Virus record (IMG/VR): IMGVR_UViG_3300008113_000795
Location: 1-41,117 of that record
Reading direction: 5' to 3' (one strand)
Source: a virus
Length of the DNA stretch: 41,117 nt
Shown: piece after piece, positions 9,501 through 16,097 of the stretch
How positions within the stretch are numbered: position 1 is the stretch's first letter
Layout: the number at the start of each line of letters is the position of its first letter
The notes under the pieces: model-generated
What the model was told of the DNA's origin: nothing
The model's database searches: none
Seen by the model: only the letters and a program-made list of their open reading frames with translations
Made by a program: the position numbers and the translations under genes

Positions 9501-10001
9501 GTTCTCTGTTCTTGGATAAGTGTAACCGCTTTGTCCGTACGAAAGTGTTCCAGTGCTGCCTGTTGAATCGTAAACATTCTCCAGAATGTATATCTGATCC
9601 ACAGCGATCAACCCAGTTGAGACTCTTTCCAGACTATAGTCCAATATGTAGTCCAATGATGGACTTGGAAAATCGTTATTGTTGATCGAAGCAGGAAGCG
9701 CGATTGCTTCAATCTCGCCGTTCACACCAAATGTAATGTCTGTGCTTGGAATAGTGAACAAGAGATTTTCGTTGTCAATGCTTCGGATCTCTAAGTATGA
9801 TGAAGTATCATAGCCGGTTCCTCCGTCTATGATCTCGATGTATACGACTTGACCTTCGAAATTCGTATACGCATTTATGACGGCTCCAATTCCAGGAAAC
9901 TGTGTCTCGTCAACAATTAAGACAGTCGTAGCCTGTCTTTTCTGAGGATTTAAGTTGTCCCCATTCTTGTTGAAGAAGTTAAACCTGTTGGTAAGTAGCA
10001 T
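3492..10001 (-). CDS. Giant tail/baseplate protein (2169 aa) with GGxGY repeats and PKD-like domains
   Basis: The largest gene of the window, 2169 residues. Glycine/tyrosine repeats of the form N-G-G-x-G-Y-x-x-x-P-x-V recur at about residues 58-70, 688-702, 775-785, 828-838, 931-950 and 1057-1070; similar repeats are common in tail proteins of marine T4-like phages. Residues ~465-515 (IWPYMGSYKGLVNMINWFGY and following) resemble the region of P2 gpI-type baseplate proteins that contacts the wedge. PKD-like Ig folds are seen near 1120-1160 and at the C terminus (~2105-2165). No transmembrane or catalytic motif is visible. It may carry out the work of several T4 wedge or short-fibre genes (gp7-gp12), none of which is otherwise recognisable here. 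The start overlaps the preceding stop by one base (TAATG). Confidence 0.75.
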   Translation of the reverse strand: MLLTNRFNFFNKNGDNLNPQKRQATTVLIVDETQFPGIGAVINAYTNFEGQVVYIEIIDGGTGYDTSSYLEIRSIDNENLLFTIPSTDITFGVNGEIEAIALPASINNNDFPSPSLDYILDYSLERVSTGLIAVDQIYILENVYDSTGSTGTLSYGQSGYTYPRTENYGPFNINSYSANGTSGKVEIESFTFTGLVREYDSNTVSRVPAAVISSLAVGMNVTGSGVPADTFIYSINTARQTLVLTNPIPADSVGEISFTTYFPHDLRVGSKIFIDGGALDGGSYTLTQVDTFNLYFDTSLTVSSTSGAGVTYSVVPQFKAYVEGDESFFLFNVDYNVDYPTITKSKTIEFEFTQAASSDTIPTAVVGGTANNVLYQRTVYEDIQKTPFTLNIGHQADVEGVFLTVLRIIDNTFSSRPGLLFFGIYRAETEAEDERLGVLLSNIGRDVDAEQELILRDSEVDESNVDYILLNEKRKEMLLQGDQIWPYMGSYKGLVNMINWFGYYDIRLKEYFLNVNSMDTEFGKYRQVPITFQLKNKKESGQSINIVPSKHYRKTSLFGLFYDIVKDSGEFDENGTPLTTDAFTFTNEEALIKFFALKKYLREKFLPLNCQITDITGEGVYYERYTINSWKDVDERRVLELTRPIGFTCEERAPIEDLRSYSSQAYLSPTLEKTLQSFMNKYDILDITITNPGGPYTSIPQVSFPGTSNQQATGYAKVKGYTGSYTLSNPAGFGFTAGDIITLGGGSYSTPIRLLVTGVTGSGSVTDVQIQSGYSQGAGYASLPQAFSQMLVVSPVGSQYEVVNRTGFTASVSDLGYELDDVVFLNKGIGYSSYPQAVFSPNVGSTTADLDLKIYAGTPVGNINNGLRTERWNDSPNIPVGAVVSLSTEFPITWDEVPYSWNDVGGSTDANVIAHIDSLPGGNGEVVALEIVNPGTEYKFTPTLKIVSQEGSGATATASLRKGRLNLLEYTVTAVNSTGGGTNNEFTVTPDIAAAGTLNVSTNRLVTGSNIADIVLTSVITAGPGSTITVENYDSSPASTSVAIGDVILVHQGVAVTNGGSGYSNVPGVNVNSGHTRSIFTWSDLGRGEFYQMQWKVLLTEPVKSTAQFSYDSGIQPIDVLIDHTVVLPYIGKYTVEMIVYNTDNNFANLIKKNCVEVYMLESDFSYISKFVNDCIDSWDSLKQLPNTQENKTAQEIENTRYIEYKWDNATGRWVNLVFNNTDWEDMNFRWENLDVSDLSDVNNYNFPYCEDFSILEISPDDNLEGPVVDYLEPPTAVNPTIVVQGQRIYPQIEPPYNSANEWIFIRRDDTIYQLDVLDADYSNPGYTYIELVNDPPLAFKASPNTWEVLREIGGTVVLPGNKIYNEDSNPNGIQVGKFLKLFQKNSTPIRSRVPINGKNTYSGQPSSITLNGEGSDSSFTKKGEIGRIYKLRDQEINNGNLIWDPTTSASTWTIVAANTNDPEVRDHIGKIYIDQATATCNPLTEIRPGFTKIKLIAYVDGSLKYTQEFRTTHVYLDTSTVGAVYDIWNSSGVYVIDVVGIDGGPIDELDTYLVSLAASGNEEIYLEYEYLEFPTRIYYGEESGGNMTVYFDFNMYPSLGAFNNAQSTEFDSTAIADHTNWFFDNGIASGDFSMEVSQVGTWQGGVGTILTVSDTDSDLLRSSSSFVVCQRNFDEDSAERKLGTEIITWQNYQSTLWEESCGLSWNTVDYATPYWCNFIIDEVVQNSGLQFNEDDVYNFDGIVGGMSNAQIFTQALFELNNSTEGGLARFNYYPISESDISLIPAVINTYESSNSFTTNAPVAIGDVVYGNPFAPVSSVTGISGTTVTLDQDIVKKATFIGDCSAGGYTITNITGLLENQIIPGDVITSSTLPSYPSAGATVTNILVQQGKVREISLSSSCTANGDDITFYAEWETSSISTQILAGGTGTMFKIVAQAKTPSVDCLGYLTGEGGLTFETPDGNSSALSHSFPTGNYYSWLGFGPNKVGSFLNGLNDFVINYRNIQVYLEEGLSPFGYRGWYPAQELPLQYSYIGSSSFVNPVGGTGPIYTFDNRLEAPGESERLPYERSIGGALTWEETWAGDTNGRFPIGSSVILTSDTSKIAGKSKYLWRIKEGDDILVETTDSKIMWTFTYPGVFGVELTIEDTNGNTTVRQKDTFIEVNESTGS

Positions 10002-10318
10002 TAAGAGATGTACTTATATTTTTTGTCGACCGCATAGTTTATGCTCTTTCTGATTTGCTGAATCGTGTCGACAATAAAAGTAAGTAACTTTGTGTACTGA
10101 ACGACAACCGCTTCTACATCTTTGTTCGCAAGAAGGTACTTAGACAAAGATTTTTTCATCAAGTTTGGACGCCAGTCATATCCTATGTTTTTTAGGTCAT
10201 CTTGCTGGTGCACAAGAGCTTCATAGAAACTTTTCCTCGTAAGATACGCTCCCATCTTGATGTCTGGGTTTGGATCCTCGTATGTTTTCTCAATTATGTT
10301 TACCTCTAAGTTAGCCAT
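10001..10318 (-). CDS. Small putative baseplate protein
   Basis: A 105-residue, mostly helical, charged protein of unknown family. It lies between the gp6-like wedge protein (8-base overlap) and the giant tail protein (1-base TAATG overlap). The tight coupling on both sides suggests it is made in step with the wedge proteins and may be a wedge component or a chaperone. The C-terminal half (VVQYTKLLTFIVDTIQQIRK) could form an amphipathic helix. Confidence 0.6.
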   Translation of the reverse strand: MANLEVNIIEKTYEDPNPDIKMGAYLTRKSFYEALVHQQDDLKNIGYDWRPNLMKKSLSKYLLANKDVEAVVVQYTKLLTFIVDTIQQIRKSINYAVDKKYKYIS

Positions 10319-12011
10319 TCTTAATGTTATCTATGTTGATGCGGTGGATCTCTAAGTTCAATGACTTAGGAGTATCTTTACCAAATGATATGTTGATTGT
10401 ACTTGGTTTGGATTGACTCGTGCTGTCTTCTAAGAAAACGCCGTTACGATCGGGCCATCCTCCGCGAACAAGCGCAAGTTCTCCTCTTCCTATTGTGATG
10501 TCACCAAATTCGTCGAGACCTATGTCGATCGTTGAATTTGCATTTGCTGGGTTTGCGTGATATGCTTCATTCTCTTCTGACATAAACCAAACGTTTACAC
10601 TGTCCACGCCTTCGACTGATTCTACGATTGCTACCAAGTCTGATGTAGGAATCTTGTCTCTACGACGATTCTTTAAGAAGTAGTCTGATGTTTTGGATAT
10701 TATGTTTTGACGAATGATATCTTTGCTATAACCTTCGAATGCCCTGACGTTTAGGTTAAGAACATATTTCTTGATGATGGGATCGATAATCTTGACGATC
10801 GTATTCAATGTTTTTTGACCGCTTTCTTCAATTACATCGTATATCTTTTGCTTTTCATCAGGGGAAAGTAAGAACAGCGATTGAGGTATTGTGTAGTAGT
10901 TGGAGTTGCTTGGTTTTCGTTTGTTCACATCAGGAATCAAAAATAGATAAACCACATTATCGTCGGATACATCATTGTCTTCAAATGTGTTGAAGGCATC
11001 GACGACCGCGAAGAAGTTGTATTTTTCTAAGAAGTAAACATATGAATCGGCGTTTGCCAACACATAAGCCCTTGATGTTTTAGGAGCCAAAACTCGTGTT
11101 AAGAAAAGCGGTTCGGCGTCAGAACCAAATATGATTGGTTTTCCCATACCAATCTTTATGATAGCGTTGAGATCTACCGTGTTTCCTGCCAAGTCAAAAC
11201 CATCGTCTTCCCATTCAAAGTTTGGAATTTCGTCCATCAATATGTTTCCTGCGTCTCCGTCTGAGACTAAATACTCGACTCGTATGACAGACCCGACTTC
11301 TGGAATTCTTCCGAAGTAAAGGTTGCCAAAGAATATGTCAATTCCGGTGTCCATCCCAGTTTTAACAATTACACCCGGTGCATCGTAAGGAATATCGTAT
11401 AGAGAATCATAGTTTTTCCACTGTTCATTGTTTACGTATATTCTATAGATGAAGTTATCGATCTGATTCCCTTTTTTCGGCTTTATGTTGTAAGATTGTA
11501 GAGGTCTACCTGTTCCTGTGACAGTCTGAACTTCAAAGCTGCCCTGTGTTACTTTAACTTCTACGGTTTGCTTGCCCGATAAGTTAATACGAACTTCCTC
11601 GGTGTTTGTGGTAATGAGGTAATTCAGGCCAGTGTTTTGGTCAACCAACTTTGAGTAATTGGGAATGATCACTGTGTTGCCGTACATATCAACGGTGGTA
11701 CCGTTGTACCCCAACATCAAAGTTCCTGATGCAGCAATGGATCTTGTTGGATTGTGACCAGCAAGTCTTGCGAGGCCAATGATAGACTGGCTGCGTCCAG
11801 CTGTCATAATGTTCAACTCTGTGATACTATCCTCTATGTAGTAAAACATCAGACGAGCAAGATCTAGGATTACATACAGAAGCTGTCCGTATGCACTTGC
11901 TGGAGAAAACACTTCGCCGACCTGTAAGAATTTCGTGGTCATGAAACTCCTTACATCACTGTAAAGTTGGTCAAATTGAATTCTATTGTACTTAAAAATC
12001 TGAAGAGCCAT
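10311..12011 (-). CDS. Baseplate wedge protein, T4 gp6/gpJ-like
   Basis: A 566-residue protein of the baseplate-J/gp6 superfamily. The N-terminal region (ASAYGQLLYVILDLARLMFYY, followed by AGRSQSIIGLARLAGHNPTR) is characteristic of T4 gp6 relatives, where a helical segment precedes the beta domain and contacts the hub. The central section (residues ~95-330) is beta-rich and the region ~390-490 contains the J-like helical/beta domain (IIDPIIKKYVLNLNVRAFEGY). gp6 forms the continuous ring that holds the wedges together and, with gp25 and gp53, forms the inner baseplate. The gp25-like gene lies directly upstream (15-base gap), the same partnership seen in other contractile systems. Length is close to T4 gp6 (660 aa). 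Confidence 0.8.
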   Translation of the reverse strand: MALQIFKYNRIQFDQLYSDVRSFMTTKFLQVGEVFSPASAYGQLLYVILDLARLMFYYIEDSITELNIMTAGRSQSIIGLARLAGHNPTRSIAASGTLMLGYNGTTVDMYGNTVIIPNYSKLVDQNTGLNYLITTNTEEVRINLSGKQTVEVKVTQGSFEVQTVTGTGRPLQSYNIKPKKGNQIDNFIYRIYVNNEQWKNYDSLYDIPYDAPGVIVKTGMDTGIDIFFGNLYFGRIPEVGSVIRVEYLVSDGDAGNILMDEIPNFEWEDDGFDLAGNTVDLNAIIKIGMGKPIIFGSDAEPLFLTRVLAPKTSRAYVLANADSYVYFLEKYNFFAVVDAFNTFEDNDVSDDNVVYLFLIPDVNKRKPSNSNYYTIPQSLFLLSPDEKQKIYDVIEESGQKTLNTIVKIIDPIIKKYVLNLNVRAFEGYSKDIIRQNIISKTSDYFLKNRRRDKIPTSDLVAIVESVEGVDSVNVWFMSEENEAYHANPANANSTIDIGLDEFGDITIGRGELALVRGGWPDRNGVFLEDSTSQSKPSTINISFGKDTPKSLNLEIHRINIDNIKNG

Positions 12012-12026
12012 CCTTGCTTACGTCTT

Positions 12027-12389
12027 TTATGTTGCTTCGACGCCAAGATACTTTTTGCCGTCTATGTATATATCTATGTAGCAGATATCTCTTACCGTTC
12101 CCTGTGCAAAAGAAACCTCGATTGTGATCGGCATGTTGGCTGTATCGGGCGCATAAAAAGAAAGTTGACCGTAAAAGTTTTCCTTGATCTTTTGACTGCT
12201 TACGTTTAGGTCAAAAAGTAGTTGCTCTAAATTCAAGCCGAAACCTGGATCGCCAAGAACTTCCCCCTGCGTTGTAAAGATGATCATGCGAATCTTTGTA
12301 AGAATCGCTTCGTAAGGAGAATTTGTCTCTAGAACGCTCGGAAGAAATCCGGGATCTGATGCATTTCTACAGTAGATTTCTTTAAGCAT
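12027..12389 (-). CDS. Baseplate wedge protein, T4 gp25-like
   Basis: A 120-residue protein matching the GPW/gp25 family. The hallmark is in residues ~28-62: a helix (AILTKIRMIIFT) followed by TQGEVLGDPGFGLNLEQLLF, equivalent to the family's 'T-x-x-G-E-x-x-x-x-P-x-F-G' core. gp25 sits in the inner baseplate, bridges gp6 and the first sheath ring, and triggers sheath assembly. Its size is near that of T4 gp25 (132 aa). Neighbours are the gp6-like gene downstream and an unknown virion gene upstream (6-base gap). Despite an old name, this family is not considered to have lysozyme activity. Confidence 0.88.
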   Translation of the reverse strand: MLKEIYCRNASDPGFLPSVLETNSPYEAILTKIRMIIFTTQGEVLGDPGFGLNLEQLLFDLNVSSQKIKENFYGQLSFYAPDTANMPITIEVSFAQGTVRDICYIDIYIDGKKYLGVEAT

Positions 12390-12395
12390 GACATA

Positions 12396-13127
12396 TTAGT
12401 GGAAGATGTAGAACCAGTCTGGTGAGTTCTCATCGTCAATTTTTTGCAATATCGCTTCAAGCTCTGACTGTCCTTCTTCTTTGATTGTTCCAGCATCTAC
12501 TGCAATCCCACCTGGAAGATTGAACGTAAACGTTCCTAGTAATCTTCCCAATGAAAGTTTTGCTTGTGCTGTTATGTATCTTTGAAAGAACCAATCATCA
12601 TATAGCTTGTAGTCCTCAATCTTAGTGTAAGTAAGAATATAGACGTTTCTTTTAGGATCTCTACCAAGAATCTTAAGTCTCTTGGTGTTTCTGTTAAAGT
12701 CAAACGCGTATCTCTCGAGAATAAAACATTTTGTCAAGTCCCAGTAAGAATACTGTGCGGTCCTTAGGACCAGGTCATCTGACTGAAAAGGTGATAAGAA
12801 AAGTTCAGAAGCAATAAGACGGTTGTCAGAAAAGTCCGTGTCGACTGTTCCTAAGATACCACCTCCCGTAAAGTCTCTTACGTCTTGGATTGAAATTACG
12901 CAATCAGGAAGTAGTACACTACGAGTAGCTTTCCATTCTTTCTGTGCAAATAGATTTCTAGGCAGAACATAGTAAGATGTTTCTACCGCAGGGCCGTAGT
13001 TCACATAGAACCAGTTCTCGGCTTGGCCGATGATCCTCTCCATTTCCTTCTGTGGAATGGAGTACGGAAGAGAACCCGAGACGGTAATCTCATCGTTCAC
13101 CATTTGGATTAGTTCATCGCGAGTCAT
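12396..13127 (-). CDS. Putative virion protein (neck or tail-completion type)
   Basis: A 243-residue protein without enzymatic motifs. The N terminus (SIPQKEMERIIGQAENWFYVNYG) looks like a short helical head, followed by a beta-rich middle. The end (QAKLSLGRLLGTFTFNLPGG, then a helix rich in E/Q) resembles the C terminus of conserved structural proteins in large Bacteroidota phages. I infer a neck, tail-completion or baseplate role from location and style only. It follows a 41-residue basic gene by four bases and precedes gp25 by six bases. Confidence 0.55.
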   Translation of the reverse strand: MTRDELIQMVNDEITVSGSLPYSIPQKEMERIIGQAENWFYVNYGPAVETSYYVLPRNLFAQKEWKATRSVLLPDCVISIQDVRDFTGGGILGTVDTDFSDNRLIASELFLSPFQSDDLVLRTAQYSYWDLTKCFILERYAFDFNRNTKRLKILGRDPKRNVYILTYTKIEDYKLYDDWFFQRYITAQAKLSLGRLLGTFTFNLPGGIAVDAGTIKEEGQSELEAILQKIDDENSPDWFYIFH

Positions 13128-13131
13128 CTTT

Positions 13132-13257
13132 TTACTTTTCTTTTAGTTCTTCTTTAAGTTTATTGAGGATTGCTCGGTTGTTTTCGATCAATTTGATCCT
13201 CTTAACTTGGTTGCCGCGATTTCTCTTGGACTTGCCTTGTTTACGTGCTCTTGCCAC
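13132..13257 (-). CDS. Small basic protein (41 aa, GTG start)
   Basis: A very short gene with a GTG start that shares its first base with the TAG stop of the amidoligase-like gene (TAGTG). The predicted product is 41 residues and highly basic: ARARKQGKSKRNRGNQVKR leads into a helix ending LKEELKEK. It ends four bases before the next ATG. The start/stop coupling, the lack of any other reading frame filling this gap and the biased composition make it a plausible real gene. It could bind nucleic acid or an acidic partner such as the charged tail of the upstream protein; that is inference. Confidence 0.5.
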   Translation of the reverse strand: MARARKQGKSKRNRGNQVKRIKLIENNRAILNKLKEELKEK

Positions 13258-14675
13258 TATTTCTTTTCGTCTTTTTTCTTTTCGTCTTTGTCTTTATCTC
13301 TTCCACCTTTCTCAGGATCTTTAAAGCTTCCCGGAGATTCAGAAGGTTCGATAAGTTCGACGACCATAGTTTCTTTGGAAACTTTTGCGAGTTTTCCAAT
13401 TTCACCGTTACGAATAACTCCACCGATCACTGAACAGTTGATAGGGAATCTTTTGTTCTCGATGAAACAATCGTCACAGACGTTTGATATGTGAAGCGGT
13501 GATTCGGCAACTTTGCAAGATATGAATTTGTTTTCTTTGACCGGCTTGCATTCAGCAACTCTAGAATTCTTAATCGTACAACCGTAAAAAGTACATCTTT
13601 CAAATACACCTTCGAGCTCGCATTCTACAAACTCAACATCTCTTGCGACGCAGTTTTTGATCTTAGTGTCTCTGACTTGCAAGACTGAAACATCGGTGTC
13701 GAAGTTAAAGATGCCCTTTGTGATTCCGCTGGTCATCATGATTTTGAATATCTGATCTTTGATGACGTGCCAATATGCTTCCAATATCTGTTCGTCGTTT
13801 CTCATGTCAACACCTACTTCTACATCTGGGAAGTTTTTCTTGAACGTAGAGTACTTTACGAATCCTTCATAAAGTTTCTGTTGCTTTTCCATGAGCTTCT
13901 TAAAGTAGGTACGATCACCTGCGCTAAAGTTGCCGTCGAAGTTTAGTACTTCGTAAAGGTTTAGGATAAAGTAATCGATAAGATCTAGGATTTTCTTCGT
14001 CTTTCTCTCGTAGTTCTCTCCGCCCATGTAACGATATTCCAAATAGCCTTTTTCGGCTTTCAAGAAGTTTACGCCGTAATACTTTTCATCGGGCACTTCC
14101 AAAACATTGCGACTAATGTCAGTAGTTGGAGTATAGAATATGACTGCGTTCGGGTGAAGTTCTTTAATGCTTCTTGCGTACACAGAATCTTTTCTCTTGG
14201 GGAATACATCGTAAACTCGTTCTTCGTCGAATCCTAAGATGAATTTGACTATGTTCATCATAGGGATCTCGACTCTGGTAGGAATCTTATTGGGATCTAA
14301 ACTTATGTTTGCGTGAATAGAGCATCTGTCGGTAGTGTAACCATTTGATTGAATCCATTCAAAAACCTTGATGATAGTGTTTCTTGCATCGGAATAAGGC
14401 ATAGGACCGGTGACCAACTCACACATTTTCTTACCGCCTGAGTAGTCTGGCTCCAATTTGAATACCGATGCCGAAGGCTGTACCGGCGAGTGATAGAGAG
14501 GTTTGGGCTCTTGAATGTTGCTCAGAGCCATTGGCACCACGATCCTATTCTTTAGGACTTTGGCGATCGCTCTTGCAGTCTCGACCACTTCCATTGAAGA
14601 ATAGAACTCAAATTCTATTCCAATCTTAGCAGAGTCGAGAATCTCTGTCTTTGTGTAAACCTTCTTGGTTTTCAT
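13257..14675 (-). CDS. Amidoligase-like protein with Cys-rich pentapeptide-like C-terminal region
   Basis: A 472-residue protein. The N-terminal ~300 residues look like the amidoligase_2 (glutamine-synthetase-fold) family: GIEFEF at 19-24 (metal-binding glutamates), an acidic turn plus ELVTGPMPY at 86-94 (the family 'E-x-V-T/S-x-P' motif), and RCSIHANISLD at 117-127 (the 'G/S-x-H-x-x-x' active-site motif). Such enzymes form amide or isopeptide bonds using ATP. Residues ~345-400 (KNCVARDVEFVECEL, ERCTFYGCTIKNSRVAEC) resemble a short pentapeptide-type beta helix, and the C terminus is a Lys/Asp tail (DKDKDEKKKDEKK). The gene lies among baseplate genes and overlaps the S1-like gene by 50 bases. 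The substrate is unknown; it may modify a virion or cell-surface protein. Confidence 0.6.
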   Translation of the reverse strand: MKTKKVYTKTEILDSAKIGIEFEFYSSMEVVETARAIAKVLKNRIVVPMALSNIQEPKPLYHSPVQPSASVFKLEPDYSGGKKMCELVTGPMPYSDARNTIIKVFEWIQSNGYTTDRCSIHANISLDPNKIPTRVEIPMMNIVKFILGFDEERVYDVFPKRKDSVYARSIKELHPNAVIFYTPTTDISRNVLEVPDEKYYGVNFLKAEKGYLEYRYMGGENYERKTKKILDLIDYFILNLYEVLNFDGNFSAGDRTYFKKLMEKQQKLYEGFVKYSTFKKNFPDVEVGVDMRNDEQILEAYWHVIKDQIFKIMMTSGITKGIFNFDTDVSVLQVRDTKIKNCVARDVEFVECELEGVFERCTFYGCTIKNSRVAECKPVKENKFISCKVAESPLHISNVCDDCFIENKRFPINCSVIGGVIRNGEIGKLAKVSKETMVVELIEPSESPGSFKDPEKGGRDKDKDEKKKDEKK

Positions 14676-15735
14676 TACCGGGAGTTATTTTATGCTTCGT
14701 TGGCTGCACCGAGATAACTTCACCGCCTTTGACGGCACCTAAGCTGGAATCTCTAAAGTCGGCGATTTCCTTCTGACGAATCGAAGGATCTTCGTCGGTA
14801 AGAATGATTTTCTTGTCAGGCGTGATTTCTTTGATCCAGAAAGTAATCGGCGTGCCTGGTTTGATTTCATTGTTTTTGAACTGTTCTTTGAGTTCAGGGG
14901 TCATCTTGCTGGCGTGAATAAGACCAGTAAAGATATCATCAAACTCTATGAATATGCCGTACTTAGCAGCTCCAGTAACAGTCCCTGTGTATTGCTTATC
15001 GCGGTCAAGCTCTTCGATCTTCTGAGGAAGTATCTTAGAGATGTACTTCTTGTAAGAGAATACGAAAGTCGAACTTTCTCTTAAGTAATCTTCGACCATC
15101 ACCGGAATTTCTTTTCCTATCATTTCATCAAAGTCTCTTACGATGTTTGTAGCAGCAAGAGATCCAGGTAAGAATCCGTCGATTCCTTGCACACTGATGA
15201 TGAATCCTCCGTGGTTCTTACCGGTGATTGTTCCGTAGTAAGCAGAAGTATTTTCAGTGATCTGTGCCATGAATTCGTTTCGTATCTTTTCGGTCTGGCC
15301 TGCATATAGTGAAGCACGATTGTATGGCGATGTACCTTCGATCTTGACGTGGTAACCTTGGTTTATGAAAGATTTTCTCCAGTTCTCGTCTTTTACGTTG
15401 TCGATGAACTCGTCTTGTGTAAGTCCGAGCATAGCGTAGAATTTCTTCTCGCCGTCGAGCTTGATCACAGCGTCTGCAAGACCTTCCAAAGTAATCGTCA
15501 TTTCTTTTTCCGATACTTTGTGGATGTCGATCATCTTCATGATCATGCCTTCCTGAAGTTCTTTGTTGAAGACTTGAATTCCTGCCATCAACTTACATAA
15601 GTCTTCGGCGTACGCTTCGTGACAAAAAACTTTACCTCCGTATGTGTCAGATAGTTTCTTGTTGATGATGCGTCTTCCGGAGAGACCTAATGTGTCCCAA
15701 TCGATTTCTGGTGCTTGTTTTTTTTCTGGTGTCAT
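14626..15735 (-). CDS. Protein with two S1 RNA-binding domains
   Basis: A 369-residue protein with two S1/OB domains at about residues 166-231 (YYGTITGKNHGGFIISVQG) and 247-313 (YTGTVTGAAKYGIFIEFDD). The second carries the typical G-x-V-x-x-x-x-x-Y-G-I-F/V-I-x-F and GLIHASKM pattern of ribosomal protein S1. The N-terminal 150 residues are a separate, unidentified region. S1 tethers mRNAs to the 30S subunit and matters most where Shine-Dalgarno pairing is weak, as in Bacteroidota. The phage protein may favour phage mRNA or serve another RNA role. A GATATATA promoter-like motif lies 22 bases upstream. The last ~16 residues overlap the amidoligase gene in another frame. Confidence 0.85.
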   Translation of the reverse strand: MTPEKKQAPEIDWDTLGLSGRRIINKKLSDTYGGKVFCHEAYAEDLCKLMAGIQVFNKELQEGMIMKMIDIHKVSEKEMTITLEGLADAVIKLDGEKKFYAMLGLTQDEFIDNVKDENWRKSFINQGYHVKIEGTSPYNRASLYAGQTEKIRNEFMAQITENTSAYYGTITGKNHGGFIISVQGIDGFLPGSLAATNIVRDFDEMIGKEIPVMVEDYLRESSTFVFSYKKYISKILPQKIEELDRDKQYTGTVTGAAKYGIFIEFDDIFTGLIHASKMTPELKEQFKNNEIKPGTPITFWIKEITPDKKIILTDEDPSIRQKEIADFRDSSLGAVKGGEVISVQPTKHKITPGNENQEGLHKDRDSRLC

Positions 15736-15756
15736 ATTTTTTGTTTTACTATAAAC

Positions 15757-15764
15757 TATATATC
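15757..15764 (-). promoter_or_regulatory. Putative T4-late-type promoter (GATATATA) of the S1-like gene
   Basis: The minus strand reads GATATATA 22 bases before the ATG at 15735, followed by an A/T-rich leader. The same octamer precedes the genes starting at 22706 and 22787, and it resembles the T4 late consensus TATAAATA. It sits in one of the few intergenic gaps of the baseplate block. Confidence 0.4.
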
Positions 15765-15777
15765 TAAATTGATTATT

Positions 15778-16095
15778 CTATGTTAATCCTCCAGTACTTA
15801 TTAGGTCACCGGGAATTCCGAAGATTGGCAAAGGTAATAAGTTTGGCGCAGATGCCGTTGAAGCTCCTTGCGTTACCAAACCCGATGGTATGGTGACTTG
15901 CACAGTGGCTGACTTTATGTACGTGTCGATTGCTGGAGTGGCTAATGACGCGAAAGTTTTTGCCGCTGCTTGTCTTGCTTTATCAGCAACATTAGTTCCT
16001 GTTGGTGAATTTGCAATAGTTTCAGCAAAAACAAACATTGCTTTGTCAAATGCTTGTTCAAGAGCTGCGTTCAATGTCTGTGGTACTAGTGGCAT
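15778..16095 (-). CDS. Small putative baseplate/tail protein
   Basis: A 105-residue Ala/Thr-rich protein (MPLVPQTLNAALEQAFDKAM at the start, IFGIPGDLISTGGLT at the end). The first half is helical, the second contains a beta segment and a Pro/Gly-rich end. It lies two bases after the spike gene, so it is probably co-translated with it and may be a spike or hub accessory. No known family is recognised. Confidence 0.55.
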   Translation of the reverse strand: MPLVPQTLNAALEQAFDKAMFVFAETIANSPTGTNVADKARQAAAKTFASLATPAIDTYIKSATVQVTIPSGLVTQGASTASAPNLLPLPIFGIPGDLISTGGLT

Positions 16096-16097
16096 GT

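Noticed and set aside
13241-13433. Small reading frames rich in Phe/Leu or Lys around the end of the amidoligase-like gene
   Set aside because: They are out-of-frame shadows of the Lys/Asp/Glu-rich C-terminal tail and have no leader, coupling or protein-like composition.
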